Source: Nostoc sp. 106C
GTDB lineage: Bacteria; Cyanobacteriota; Cyanobacteriia; Cyanobacteriales; Nostocaceae
NCBI RefSeq assembly: GCF_002154725.1
Contig: NZ_MTAW01000093.1
Coordinates: forward strand, 60,950-124,949
Length of the DNA: 64,000 nucleotides
Reading direction: 5' to 3'
Part shown: one piece after another, positions 55,378 to 63,482 of the stretch
How the letters are laid out: each line of letters begins with the position of its first letter
How positions within the stretch are numbered: position 1 is the first letter of the stretch
Notes under the pieces: model-generated
The model's database searches: none
What the model was told of the DNA's origin: nothing
The model's input: only the letters and a program-made list of their open reading frames with translations
Translations under genes and position numbers: made by a program

Positions 55378-56232
55378 ATGTCTATTGCAAGTATCTTGAC
55401 AAAGCTACCATTATCTATTTTTGGAGCAGCGGCAATAGTTGCAACAATTGCTAGTGCAAGTCATGCTGGCACGCTCACTATTGGGGCTACAAGAGATACA
55501 ACGATCTACCAAAACAACAATAACAGCAATGGCACCGGAGTCGGAATGTTTGTAGGTAACAACGGCGCGAACGCGCCGCGGCGGGCACTAACCTACTTCG
55601 ACATTGCTGGCAATCTACCAACTGGAGCAAGCATTACCGATGTGCAACTTACCCTGTTCCTCGGTCAGGTTGCTGGTTCCAGTGGGATTCCTGGAAGGGG
55701 TGACCAAACGCCGAGGGATATCTCGCTCGTCCGGGTTAGCAACTCTTGGGGAGAGGGAACAAGCGGGCCTGTCCCGCCCTCGGGTACGATTGGGGGCACT
55801 GGTGAAGGGTTTACACCGAATCCAGGCGACGCAACTTGGAATGCTCGCTTTTATGATCCTGTCAATCCAGCTCTGTGGGGAACACCAGGGGGCGATTTTG
55901 CTGCCAATCCGAGTGCAACGATTGCGGTTGGCTCAACCTTTAACGCTGGCTACACTTGGGGTTCGACGGCTGCAATGGTTGCCGACGTGCAGGGGTGGCT
56001 AGATAACCCGTCCGAAAATTTTGGCTGGCTGCTGCGCAGTGAGTCTGAAAGTACGCCTCAAAGCTTCCGTGCCTTCTGGACTAGCAACGCAACTGATCCG
56101 TCATTGCGACCTCAACTACAAATCACTTTTGCAGAGCCTGTTCCTGAACCTCCAACTAATCTCGGCGCATTAGCAGCCATTAGCATAGGTGTTGCTCTCA
56201 AGCATAAATTTAAGCAGCGTAGATACTCTTAA
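55378..56232 (+). CDS. PEP-CTERM protein with DNRLRE-like domain
   Basis: 284 residues. The signal peptide ends at SHAGT (about 31). TIGATRDTTIYQNN, RRALTYFDIAG and ITDVQLTLFL match the DNRLRE beta-jelly-roll domain; it closes with PSLRPQLQITF. The tail PVPEPPTNLGALAAISIGVA plus basic end is PEP-CTERM. The central 550 bp are much GC-richer (stretches such as GGCGCGAACGCGCC) than the flanks, suggesting acquisition from another lineage. Third PEP-CTERM gene in a row. Confidence 0.78.
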   Translation: MSIASILTKLPLSIFGAAAIVATIASASHAGTLTIGATRDTTIYQNNNNSNGTGVGMFVGNNGANAPRRALTYFDIAGNLPTGASITDVQLTLFLGQVAGSSGIPGRGDQTPRDISLVRVSNSWGEGTSGPVPPSGTIGGTGEGFTPNPGDATWNARFYDPVNPALWGTPGGDFAANPSATIAVGSTFNAGYTWGSTAAMVADVQGWLDNPSENFGWLLRSESESTPQSFRAFWTSNATDPSLRPQLQITFAEPVPEPPTNLGALAAISIGVALKHKFKQRRYS

Positions 56233-57054
56233 TTTCCATTATCACTAAAGATAGTAGTTCTCCTTTAGGTAATCCACTCGCAAATCTACCGTGTAATGCT
56301 TTTAGTTTGTGGACAACCTATACAATTCCTGGTAGTAATTTGCAGGGCTTGGGATTTGGTACTGGGGTTTTTGCCACAGACGATTGTGCGATGCTCCTGC
56401 TTGGCTTGCTGTGGCGATCGCTTCTTCTTGCGTCAGAACTATTTCTTTAGCTTGTTTGCCAAAAGTCTGCACTGCCAGATTAACTTGCTCCCAAATAGTT
56501 ATTAGCTAAAAACTTGTGGTCTTTCTTTTTTTATTGCTTGAGTTGCAGTGTGTAACCTATCCACTCTGAACCTGTGAGATGTGATGTGTTTTCCCCTAGA
56601 GCAATACACTGTAGACTTCTTGCAAAAATACGAATCAGCAAAAAAGGAACCACAGATGTAGACACGAAGTGGCTTCCCGTAGGGTACACAGATAAACACA
56701 GATAAATATTGGTGTGTATCAGTGTTTATCTGTGGTTTGATATTCAAAACTTTGACTTATGCAAGAGACTCCATGAGCTGCGCTCACAAGGAACAATGAA
56801 AATGATTTTGGAATGATTTTGCGTTGTTTCAGCCTCTATTTTCAAGGCAGGTCTTGTAATCCACACTTTTGACAGTAGCACTTAGCTTCTTGTTGAACTG
56901 CGATGCCTACAGTGGCAAGCTATGCAATTTCTGACCAATTATCTGGGTACAGAGAGTTGGTAAACGTTATCAGTGTAATATAATACTTCTAGCAGTACAA
57001 AAGCTTAATCAAATTCATACAAACAATGCCTGCGGTGGGCGTAGCCATCGCATT
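56233..57054. other. Intergenic with possible gene remnant and dispersed repeat
   Basis: An open frame without start at 56238-56450 reads NAFSLWTTYTIPGSNLQGLG and FGTGVFATDD, protein-like but unrecognised, perhaps the relic of a further surface protein. Later comes the dispersed repeat at 56640-56742 and AT-rich sequence. No intact gene. Confidence 0.35.
56640..56742. repeat. Dispersed repeat with inverted ends
   Basis: AACCACAGAT at the left and ATCTGTGGTT at the right frame internal CACAGATAAACACAGATAAA and GTGTTTATCTGTGG. A shorter relative is found at 40132-40165. The middle holds CGAAGTGGCTTCCCGTAGGG, a common Nostoc-type interspersed motif. Confidence 0.6.
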
Positions 57055-57468
57055 TTAATCAATAGCCTGCCTTCTGGCGGATTTAATCTGTCCTCGCTTA
57101 GTTTTACTGTCAAGGCGTTTGTTTTGAGAACTGCGAGTTGGTTTGGTAGGTTTGCGCTTTTTCTTCAATACGACTGCGCTTTTAATAAGTTCTTGAAGTC
57201 GTTGCAAAGCCTCCTCTCGGTTCTGCTCTTGGCTGCGGTGTTCTTGGGCTTTGATGACGACGACTCCCTCTTGGGTAATGCGTCTGTCGTTCAGTTTTAG
57301 AAGCTGCTCTTTATAGAAAGCGGGTAATGATGAAGCCTCAATGTCAAAGCGCAAATGGATGGCGGTGGAAACTTTGTTGACGTTTTGACCGCCTGCTCCT
57401 TGAGAACGAATCGCGCTAATTTCGAGTTCGCTATCGGGGATGATAATTTTGTGAGAAATTTGTAACAT
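57055..57468 (-). CDS. arfB: Peptidyl-tRNA hydrolase ArfB (YaeJ-like ribosome rescue factor)
   Basis: 137 residues. The GGQ motif in SQGAGGQNVNKVST (about 24-37) marks peptidyl-tRNA hydrolysis, and the C-terminal 35 residues are a basic tail (KKKRKPTKPTRSSQNKR) that enters the mRNA channel of stalled ribosomes. The absence of codon-recognition domains separates it from RF1/RF2. It is a lone gene. Confidence 0.92.
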   Translation of the reverse strand: MLQISHKIIIPDSELEISAIRSQGAGGQNVNKVSTAIHLRFDIEASSLPAFYKEQLLKLNDRRITQEGVVVIKAQEHRSQEQNREEALQRLQELIKSAVVLKKKRKPTKPTRSSQNKRLDSKTKRGQIKSARRQAID

Positions 57469-57939
57469 ATCTTAATTATATAGCGTTATTAGTGCGATCG
57501 CGTAGTGTCTGGGGGCTATAAGTCTGGCGCTATAAAGATTTTGATTTATATATCCGATACCGGACAGACTAAAGCTTGTATGTGTATCTATACTTACAAG
57601 AATTTGGCATTTAGATGCCTTTGCTACTTTAATCCTTAGAACTACACAAAGGAATTATTAATGCATTGTCAATCCATCTTGATTGATGGCTTATATTTCT
57701 TGTTAATTGTCAATAACTACGCTTCATTTCCAATATGCGATCGCTCACAAAGCCGCGAAGGTAAGCGGCGTTGATCCAAGTTAGCTACCTCTAGCATGTC
57801 ATAAACCTTAAGAAATGCACTTGATACTCAGCTGTTAGCCATCTAGAATGGCTGAGCACAAAAGCGCATCAATAGTAGAATAATTCACATATTTAGAGTA
57901 AATCAGGCGTAAAAAGCTATTTTTTGTTAAATCAGCCCA
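57469..57939. other. Intergenic region
   Basis: 470 bp with HIP1 sites near 57495 and 57738 and no ORF. Small palindromic fragments (AAGCCGCGAAGGTAAGCGGC) around 57755. The promoter of the receiver gene is probably after 57850. Confidence 0.35.
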
Positions 57940-58311
57940 ATGGAAGCTTTGATTAAGCGTATATTAATTTGTGATGACGTTGCTGATGATGCACTGCTTT
58001 TACAAGCAATACTATTAGCAGATGATTGCCAAATTCAAATAGTTAGTTCTGGTAAAGAAGTGCTTAGCTTTCTTAAAACAAACTCTAATCTACCAGACTT
58101 ATTAATATTAGATGTTATGATGCCTGTAATGGATGGGTTTGAAGTTGTTCAGCGCATCCGAGAGTCAAATAAATTAAAATCTCTTCCAGTCTTATTAGTA
58201 ACAGGTATGAATATAGATGATACTAATCTCGATATCAAGGTTGATGGATTTATTCAGAAACCTATTAATATCGATACTGTAATTTCTCAGGTTAGAGCAA
58301 TTTTAGATTAA
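57940..58311 (+). CDS. Single-domain response regulator
   Basis: 123 residues, one receiver domain only. ILICDDVADD gives the acidic pocket, LLILDVMMPVMDGFE the phospho-acceptor Asp (about 57), LLVTG the Thr and FIQKP the Lys. No output domain, so it acts by protein interaction or phosphotransfer. It is convergent with a second lone receiver, one base apart. Confidence 0.9.
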   Translation: MEALIKRILICDDVADDALLLQAILLADDCQIQIVSSGKEVLSFLKTNSNLPDLLILDVMMPVMDGFEVVQRIRESNKLKSLPVLLVTGMNIDDTNLDIKVDGFIQKPINIDTVISQVRAILD

Positions 58312-58312
58312 G

Positions 58313-58714
58313 TTAGTCTACAGCCTGCAAAATTTCTTGAATCCTTTCAACCAGGTCATCAGGATCTACAGGTTTTTGAATAATTCCATTAACGCTGATA
58401 TCACTTAATTCCATTGCAAGTACTTCTTTATGTGCTGTAATTAGCAAAATAGGTAGAGTTTGCAAATGTTTATTTTTCTGAACACGTCTAACTATTTCAT
58501 AACCATTTATTTCAGGCATCATGATATCTAGTAGTAACAAGTCTGGTTTTTGAGATTCAATTTTATTGAGCGCTTCGATTCCAGATGTTACAAATTCAAC
58601 TGTATAACCTTCCATTTCTAAAATTGTTTGAAAGAAAATACAGTTATCTTCTACATCGTCACAAATCAAAATATAGTGATTAACGTTGTTCGGTGTTACT
58701 CCTTCATTAAGCAT
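58313..58714 (-). CDS. Single-domain response regulator, paralogue of its neighbour
   Basis: 133 residues. YILICDDVEDN, LLLLDIMMPEINGYE (acceptor Asp), LLITAHKE and IIQKPVDPDD are the receiver motifs. Clearly related to the opposite-strand receiver gene ending one base away: both have ICDDVxD and a hydrophobic stretch around TSG. No cognate kinase is adjacent. Confidence 0.9.
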   Translation of the reverse strand: MLNEGVTPNNVNHYILICDDVEDNCIFFQTILEMEGYTVEFVTSGIEALNKIESQKPDLLLLDIMMPEINGYEIVRRVQKNKHLQTLPILLITAHKEVLAMELSDISVNGIIQKPVDPDDLVERIQEILQAVD

Positions 58715-59261
58715 TCTTTAATCAAGCCATAACATATTCTCTATCTACAATGTTTAGAGTTGCAAGCTTTTACTTCAATCTTTAGAGTGATATCCATAAC
58801 ATGTTTGTGTAAATATTAAGTATATGTCAATCTATCTTTTAGTAGGTGCATATCCTGAAAGTTAGATATAAGGCTAGCTTGGGAATGTACAGTCAAATCG
58901 AAGACTTTGAAGTTGCTTATCTTTACTTTCATTCCTTGCTGTCAGGAATCTCGTTAGTCTCCCAAAATTTTTTTACTTGATCAGGACTTACGCAAGGACT
59001 AGGATTTTACGTCATTACGAGCGTTCGCTGAAAGCGTTCCCGCAGGGTAGCGAAGTAATCGCAAAGGCTTCGTTTTTCGTCACGAGTGCGTAAGTCCTAA
59101 AGCTGCTGAGTCTACCAGAATGTTCTGAGACTAGACATCCGTGTGAAACAAGCGAGGTGATTGTGTGTAATCGAGCGATCGCTTGTGACGGTAAATCCAT
59201 CTTCTGATTCATATCGTCTATCATCTCCTCATGCTAGCGTCGAGCAAACAAAGAGAGTGCG
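58715..59261. other. Intergenic with an inverted-repeat element
   Basis: The region holds the MITE-like element at 58983-59098. The remainder is AT-rich, then GC-richer near the next gene, with GAGCGATCGCTTGTG at 59173. I saw no further ORF. Confidence 0.4.
58983..59098. mobile_element. MITE-like element with AGGACTTACGCA ends
   Basis: AGGACTTACGCA at the left and TGCGTAAGTCCT at the right are perfect 12-bp inverted repeats enclosing 92 bp rich in GCGTTCCCGCAGGGTAGCGA-type motifs. I found no clear target duplication. This end sequence is familiar from Nostoc-type genomes. Confidence 0.6.
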
Positions 59262-59978
59262 ATGGCTCCGTTTCAACCTACACGACGACGCTTTATTCAA
59301 GTAGTTGGAGGGACAAGTGTCCTGGCTCTCTTGGGCTGCAATCGACGGGAACAAGCAATGGTGACACTATATACTTTTGGCGACTCAATTTTAGATTGCA
59401 GTCGATATAATGAGTTTGGCGTTCATCCAGGACAACTCCTCGTCCAGAATAACGATCGCCTATTTCCCGAGTTTCAAAGACAGGATCTCAAATCGCTCGG
59501 CTCTGCTCGCTTAGAACATCGTGCCCGTGATGGCGCAACTGTTAATGGTCTGCCATCTCAGGCGCAAGGATTGCGAGTGGAAGGAAGGGCGATTGCACTC
59601 ATCACTATTGGTGGTAACGATCTACTAAGCGGCTTAATTCGCGATCCAGGTGCAGGGATAACGAGCTTTGCTAATTCCCTCGACACATTCGTGCAGCAGT
59701 TACCAATTCGCCCCGTTCTGTTGGGTAATGTCTACGATCCCACCTTCAACGATGATAATCGCAATTTTTTAGGGGTAGAGCCTGCGATCGCCCGCAAGAA
59801 TCTCCAACGCATGAATGCTACTATTCAAGAAATAGCCAACCGCTATGGACAGTTGGTTGATCTCCACGCTCACTTCCTCAAAGGCGATCCATCTTGGTTC
59901 ACCGCAACCATAGAGCCAAGTCTGCGGGGTGCATCGGAGGTACGGCGGGCTTTTCTCCCCTATGTTGTGCGTAAATAA
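59262..59978 (+). CDS. Tat-exported SGNH/GDSL hydrolase lipoprotein
   Basis: 238 residues. The signal has the twin-arginine TRRRFIQVVGGTSVLALLGC ending in a lipobox Cys at residue 26. The SGNH hydrolase set follows: FGDSILD (catalytic Ser), GGNDLL (Gly and Asn) and DLHAHF (Asp-His) near the end. Substrate unknown; the family cleaves acyl esters. It is probably a periplasmic lipoprotein. No obvious operon partner; the next gene is an HLIP 160 bp on. Confidence 0.8.
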   Translation: MAPFQPTRRRFIQVVGGTSVLALLGCNRREQAMVTLYTFGDSILDCSRYNEFGVHPGQLLVQNNDRLFPEFQRQDLKSLGSARLEHRARDGATVNGLPSQAQGLRVEGRAIALITIGGNDLLSGLIRDPGAGITSFANSLDTFVQQLPIRPVLLGNVYDPTFNDDNRNFLGVEPAIARKNLQRMNATIQEIANRYGQLVDLHAHFLKGDPSWFTATIEPSLRGASEVRRAFLPYVVRK

Positions 59979-60138
59979 GAATACTTTTTCTTGAGTTGAT
60001 TTTAACAATCAATATTAACAATTAGGTATTACCAATCCAACCTTTAGATATAGATAAAAGCCAACCCTCAGGGCAGACAATTCCCGCAAATGTACTCGAT
60101 AACATGAATGCAAAGCAGAGTCATTGAGGACTATTGCC

Positions 60139-60345
60139 ATGAAAACTTCAACAATCAATACTGCTCAAGTCCCTAATGTTGCGCCAGCTTATAATGGTGC
60201 CGATCGCAACGCCTGGATCTTTGGCTGGAACCCGCAACAGGAGCTATGGAATGGTCGTTTGGCTATGATTGGTTTTGTCGCTTATCTCCTTTGGGATCTT
60301 GCTGGTTATAGCGTTCTTCGGGATGTACTTCACTTGATTGGCTAG
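60139..60345 (+). CDS. hli: High-light-inducible protein (HLIP/Scp)
   Basis: 68 residues from ATG 60139, with GAGGA about 9 nt upstream; an in-frame TTG at 60124 overlaps that site. NAWIFGWNPQQELWNGRLAM plus IGF is the single-helix chlorophyll-binding motif (Glu-x-x-x-Gly-Arg) of the Hli/Scp family, which protects photosystems in excess light. The rest is a hydrophobic helix. It is followed by a DUF4383-like gene 73 bp away on the same strand. Confidence 0.92.
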   Translation: MKTSTINTAQVPNVAPAYNGADRNAWIFGWNPQQELWNGRLAMIGFVAYLLWDLAGYSVLRDVLHLIG

Positions 60346-60418
60346 CAATGTTTTTCTCAAGACAGTAAAAGCAGTTGTCTAGTCCACACCAATAATCTTT
60401 AAAAACCAAAATACTGTC

Positions 60419-60874
60419 ATGCGAACATCAACATTTTCAGATTCCGCAATTCGTTACAGTGCTTTGAGCCTGGGTCTTCTCTTCTTAATACTTGGTTTAG
60501 CTGGATTTGTGCCAGCTTTTGTTACTCCCTCTGAGCACTTTACCTCTGAACCAGGCTTTGGCTATATATTCGGAGTATTCCCCACCAACTATTTTCATAA
60601 TGCAATTGGAATTTTAGTTGGTGTTTGGGGAATTGCTGCATTTACAAGCTTAAGCGGAGCAATTGTGTTTAATCGCATCTTCGCTATCCTCTATGCAGCA
60701 GGTGCTATTTTAGGATTACTACCCTTTTCCAATACCTTGTTTGGACTGACACCACTTTTTGGCAACAATATCTGGCTTAATGCCATTACTGCGGCGATCG
60801 CTTTCTACTACGGATTTGTGAAGTCAGCAGAAATCGCTACAACGAGTTCCTCGAGTGCGCAACCTAGCGTTTAA
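60419..60874 (+). CDS. DUF4383-like four-helix membrane protein
   Basis: 151 residues with four hydrophobic helices (about 12-32, 60-82, 88-110, 122-140). GLLFLILGLAGFVP and FPTNYFHNAIGILVGVWG are typical of the DUF4383 family. Function unknown. It sits behind an HLIP gene and may be co-regulated with it. Confidence 0.75.
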   Translation: MRTSTFSDSAIRYSALSLGLLFLILGLAGFVPAFVTPSEHFTSEPGFGYIFGVFPTNYFHNAIGILVGVWGIAAFTSLSGAIVFNRIFAILYAAGAILGLLPFSNTLFGLTPLFGNNIWLNAITAAIAFYYGFVKSAEIATTSSSSAQPSV

Positions 60875-60902
60875 CTCGCTCAAAGAAATAGCGTTTATAA
60901 AA

Positions 60903-60986
60903 GCTGGGGGAGAAAAGGGTAATGTTTTTAGTAGCTATTACTACTTTAATAACCTTAAATACATTTATGTATTCTTCTCCCCCAGC
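60903..60986. repeat. 12-bp inverted repeat between convergent genes
   Basis: GCTGGGGGAGAA and TTCTCCCCCAGC flank 60 bp of AT-rich sequence between the DUF4383-like gene and the convergent glycosidase. It could be a long bidirectional terminator or a relic of a mobile element. Confidence 0.55.
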
Positions 60987-61007
60987 ACCCCCTGCTAACC
61001 CCTAAAT

Positions 61008-62870
61008 TTAACACCTGCTAGGAGTGCAAAATCCTCCTCCAGAAAGGGTTGCAGCCCGGATTGCCTCAAGGGGAAATTTTGGCGTGCGATCGTTGTACAA
61101 CAAACCGTTAGCTTCTTGGAAAGTATCGGTAAATTGTGTGTAACAGAATCCACTGAACAGTTCAATATTATTGACGGCTTCGAGTAGGGTAGTATATTTC
61201 ATTTCTAACTCGGATACACTCCAGCTGCGTTCATATCCCCAAGCTTGAGCTGCATCTGGCTTGTCATCTGGGGCATAGGCGATACCACCAAACTCTGTTA
61301 GCATTACCGGTTGCCCTTGATGTGGATAGTTGTCGAGTGTGAGGATACGTCCTCCAGGGCGCTTATGATTCAGCATATCCGACACCTTCACTTCTGGCCC
61401 ATAACGACGAACTAATTGCTGCGGTTTGGTGTCATAATCATGAATTGCCAGAATGTCTGTATCCGTACTTTCCCAGCCATCGTTACCAATCACTGGACGA
61501 GTTGGGTCGAGGGTTTTCGTTAAGTGATACATTGCTAAAACATAGTTGCGGTGAGCTGCTGTCTCAACTAAATTCGGTACTCCCCAAGATTCATTAAAAG
61601 GTACCCAAGCGACAATACATGGATGGCTGGAATCTCGTTTGATGACTTCAGTCCACTCCCGCGTCATGCGTTCTACTGCTTTGCGGGTAAAGCGATAGGC
61701 GCTGGGCATTTCCTCCCATACCAATAACCCTAAAACATCTGCCCAATATAAAAAGCGCGGGTCTTCAATTTTTTGGTGTTTGCGTACCCCGTTGAAACCC
61801 ATAGCTTTAATGAGTTCTACATCACGTCGCAACGCCTCATCGCTGGGTGGAGTCATCAGCGTATCTGGCCAGTAGCCTTGATCGAGAACTAGGCGTAAAT
61901 AATAAGGGCGACCATTGAGCATAAAGCGATCGCGCTGTACGCTCACCGTTCGCATTGCGGTGTAAGATTTTACTTCATCCAGTAGGCGATCATTGCTCCA
62001 CAGTTGAATTTCAGCATCAATTAGCGTTGGCTTTTCTGGACTCCACAATAATTCATTACGGAAGTCGTCAATCCCAGGATCAGCAAGGGCGATGCGGCGA
62101 TTAATTTCCCCGTTCAACACTTCGTAGGTATCATTCGCCAACACTTTATCGCCAATGCTCAATTTCATCTTGATTTGTACACCAGAAGTAGGTACATCAC
62201 CCGCCAGCGCCGCTTCAAAACCAACTTCCCATCGCTCAAAGTCGGAATTCCAGCAAAGATGGCCTAGATAAGTTTTACCTACTCGCTCCACCCAGACTGT
62301 TTGCCAAATACCGCTAGTGCGAGGATACCAAATACTGTGCGGTTGCAATTGCCAATCTTGCTTACCGCGAGGTTTGGCGAGGTCTTGCGGATCATCTTGC
62401 GCCCACACTGTTACTTTTGTTGTGCCACTGTCATTTAATACGTGGGTAATATCGAGCGAGAAATTGGTGTGTCCGCCTTCATGTTCAGCTATGTATTGAC
62501 CGTTAACCCACACACGAGCACGGTAGTCCACCGCACCGAAGTGTAACAGCAATTTACCATCACCTTCTGGTGTGGCAAATTCCCGCTCGTACCAACAGTT
62601 TGGGTGAAAATTTGTGTCACCTATCCCACTTTTAGTTGATTCCGGAGCAAACGGAACTTCTATTAGATGAGTCCATTGCCTCAGGTCACTGGGTTGAACA
62701 CACTTTCCTTCATCATCAAACGCAAACTTCCACAAACCATTTAAGCTTTGCCAAGGCGATCGCTGCAACTGTGGACGTGGATGTATGATTTCTTTCCAGC
62801 CAAAAGCATTCTCGTCATTGCTCTTAACTGATAATGCAACTCCACTATTATTAATATGTAATAATTTCAT
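61008..62870 (-). CDS. Glycoside hydrolase family 2 protein
   Basis: 620 residues. N-terminal sugar-binding jelly roll (about 30-200), an immunoglobulin-like domain, then the TIM-barrel catalytic domain. The acid/base Glu is in WVPFNESWGVPN (about residue 427) and the nucleophile Glu in LTEFGGIAYAP (about 525). GH2 enzymes are beta-galactosidases, glucuronidases or mannosidases; I cannot decide which. No signal peptide, so it appears cytoplasmic. It is shorter than LacZ and has no C-terminal domain 5. Lone gene. Confidence 0.88.
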   Translation of the reverse strand: MKLLHINNSGVALSVKSNDENAFGWKEIIHPRPQLQRSPWQSLNGLWKFAFDDEGKCVQPSDLRQWTHLIEVPFAPESTKSGIGDTNFHPNCWYEREFATPEGDGKLLLHFGAVDYRARVWVNGQYIAEHEGGHTNFSLDITHVLNDSGTTKVTVWAQDDPQDLAKPRGKQDWQLQPHSIWYPRTSGIWQTVWVERVGKTYLGHLCWNSDFERWEVGFEAALAGDVPTSGVQIKMKLSIGDKVLANDTYEVLNGEINRRIALADPGIDDFRNELLWSPEKPTLIDAEIQLWSNDRLLDEVKSYTAMRTVSVQRDRFMLNGRPYYLRLVLDQGYWPDTLMTPPSDEALRRDVELIKAMGFNGVRKHQKIEDPRFLYWADVLGLLVWEEMPSAYRFTRKAVERMTREWTEVIKRDSSHPCIVAWVPFNESWGVPNLVETAAHRNYVLAMYHLTKTLDPTRPVIGNDGWESTDTDILAIHDYDTKPQQLVRRYGPEVKVSDMLNHKRPGGRILTLDNYPHQGQPVMLTEFGGIAYAPDDKPDAAQAWGYERSWSVSELEMKYTTLLEAVNNIELFSGFCYTQFTDTFQEANGLLYNDRTPKFPLEAIRAATLSGGGFCTPSRC

Positions 62871-63269
62871 TAAAACCTCTTTTCTATTTGCATTTCATTA
62901 AATCTAAAATGTCATACATTAATAAAATTAAGATTTATTGAGAGACATTATTGATCAATACGGTTCAGTTAAGGATTAACTCTCCCTAACTCTTCTTAAA
63001 CAGAAGGGAACTAAGCCCTCTTAAAAAGGGGTTGGGGGATCTCCAAGAAATCAACATCACTAACTGATCTGTATTACATTATTTATAATTTAATTGTTTT
63101 TCAACCAAACAATCAAAATTGATTCTAATAAAATAGTTATGTATAGCAATCCGATTTGATTCCTGAAATTACTTGCATAGGGAGAGAACAGGAATAAGGA
63201 AACTAGAGGTGTACTGAATTTTTTCAAAAATCAAATAAGAGTTTTATGTTTTGATAAATCTTACTTGTA
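62871..63269. other. Intergenic with a second MITE copy
   Basis: AT-rich region containing the element at 62956-63076. No ORF besides. Confidence 0.4.
62956..63076. mobile_element. MITE, second family member
   Basis: The left end CAATACGGTTCAGTTAAG is identical to the inner consensus of the element at 47645-47839. The right end (CTAACTGATCTGTATTA) is a diverged inverted copy. Flanking 10-mers CATTATTGAT and CATTATTTAT differ by one base and form a probable target duplication. The interior has GGGGTTGGGGGATCT, similar in style to the first copy. Confidence 0.7.
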
Positions 63270-63482
63270 CTATGTTAAAACGCTGCTTCTATTATCTAGT
63301 TTTTGAAGTTGGCTATTCAGCCAGGTAGAACCTCTAACCATACAGTTATAACAAACATCTCCATAGCTATCACCCCGATCGCTCGATACAATTAATCTTG
63401 CATCTCTCATCCTTAACTGCTGATTACATATTAGGCAGAGTTGGTTAAATTCCAAGCTATTGCATTCAATTTGAAATTGCAT
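63270..63482 (-). CDS. Small four-cysteine (zinc-ribbon-like) protein
   Basis: 70 residues. CLICNQQL and CYNCMVRG provide two CxxC pairs about 28 residues apart, a zinc-ribbon-like arrangement, in a basic context. Family unknown; it might be a DNA- or protein-binding factor. No strong ribosome site. Moderately likely real because the Cys spacing is so regular. Confidence 0.5.
   Translation of the reverse strand: MQFQIECNSLEFNQLCLICNQQLRMRDARLIVSSDRGDSYGDVCYNCMVRGSTWLNSQLQKLDNRSSVLT

Noticed and set aside
56296..56505. 69-codon plus-strand ORF after the PEP-CTERM cluster
   Set aside because: Cys/Leu-rich with no ribosome site; the overlapping frame at 56238-56450 looks more protein-like.
59015..59224. 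69-codon minus-strand ORF
   Set aside because: It covers half of the AGGACTTACGCA element and has no coding character.
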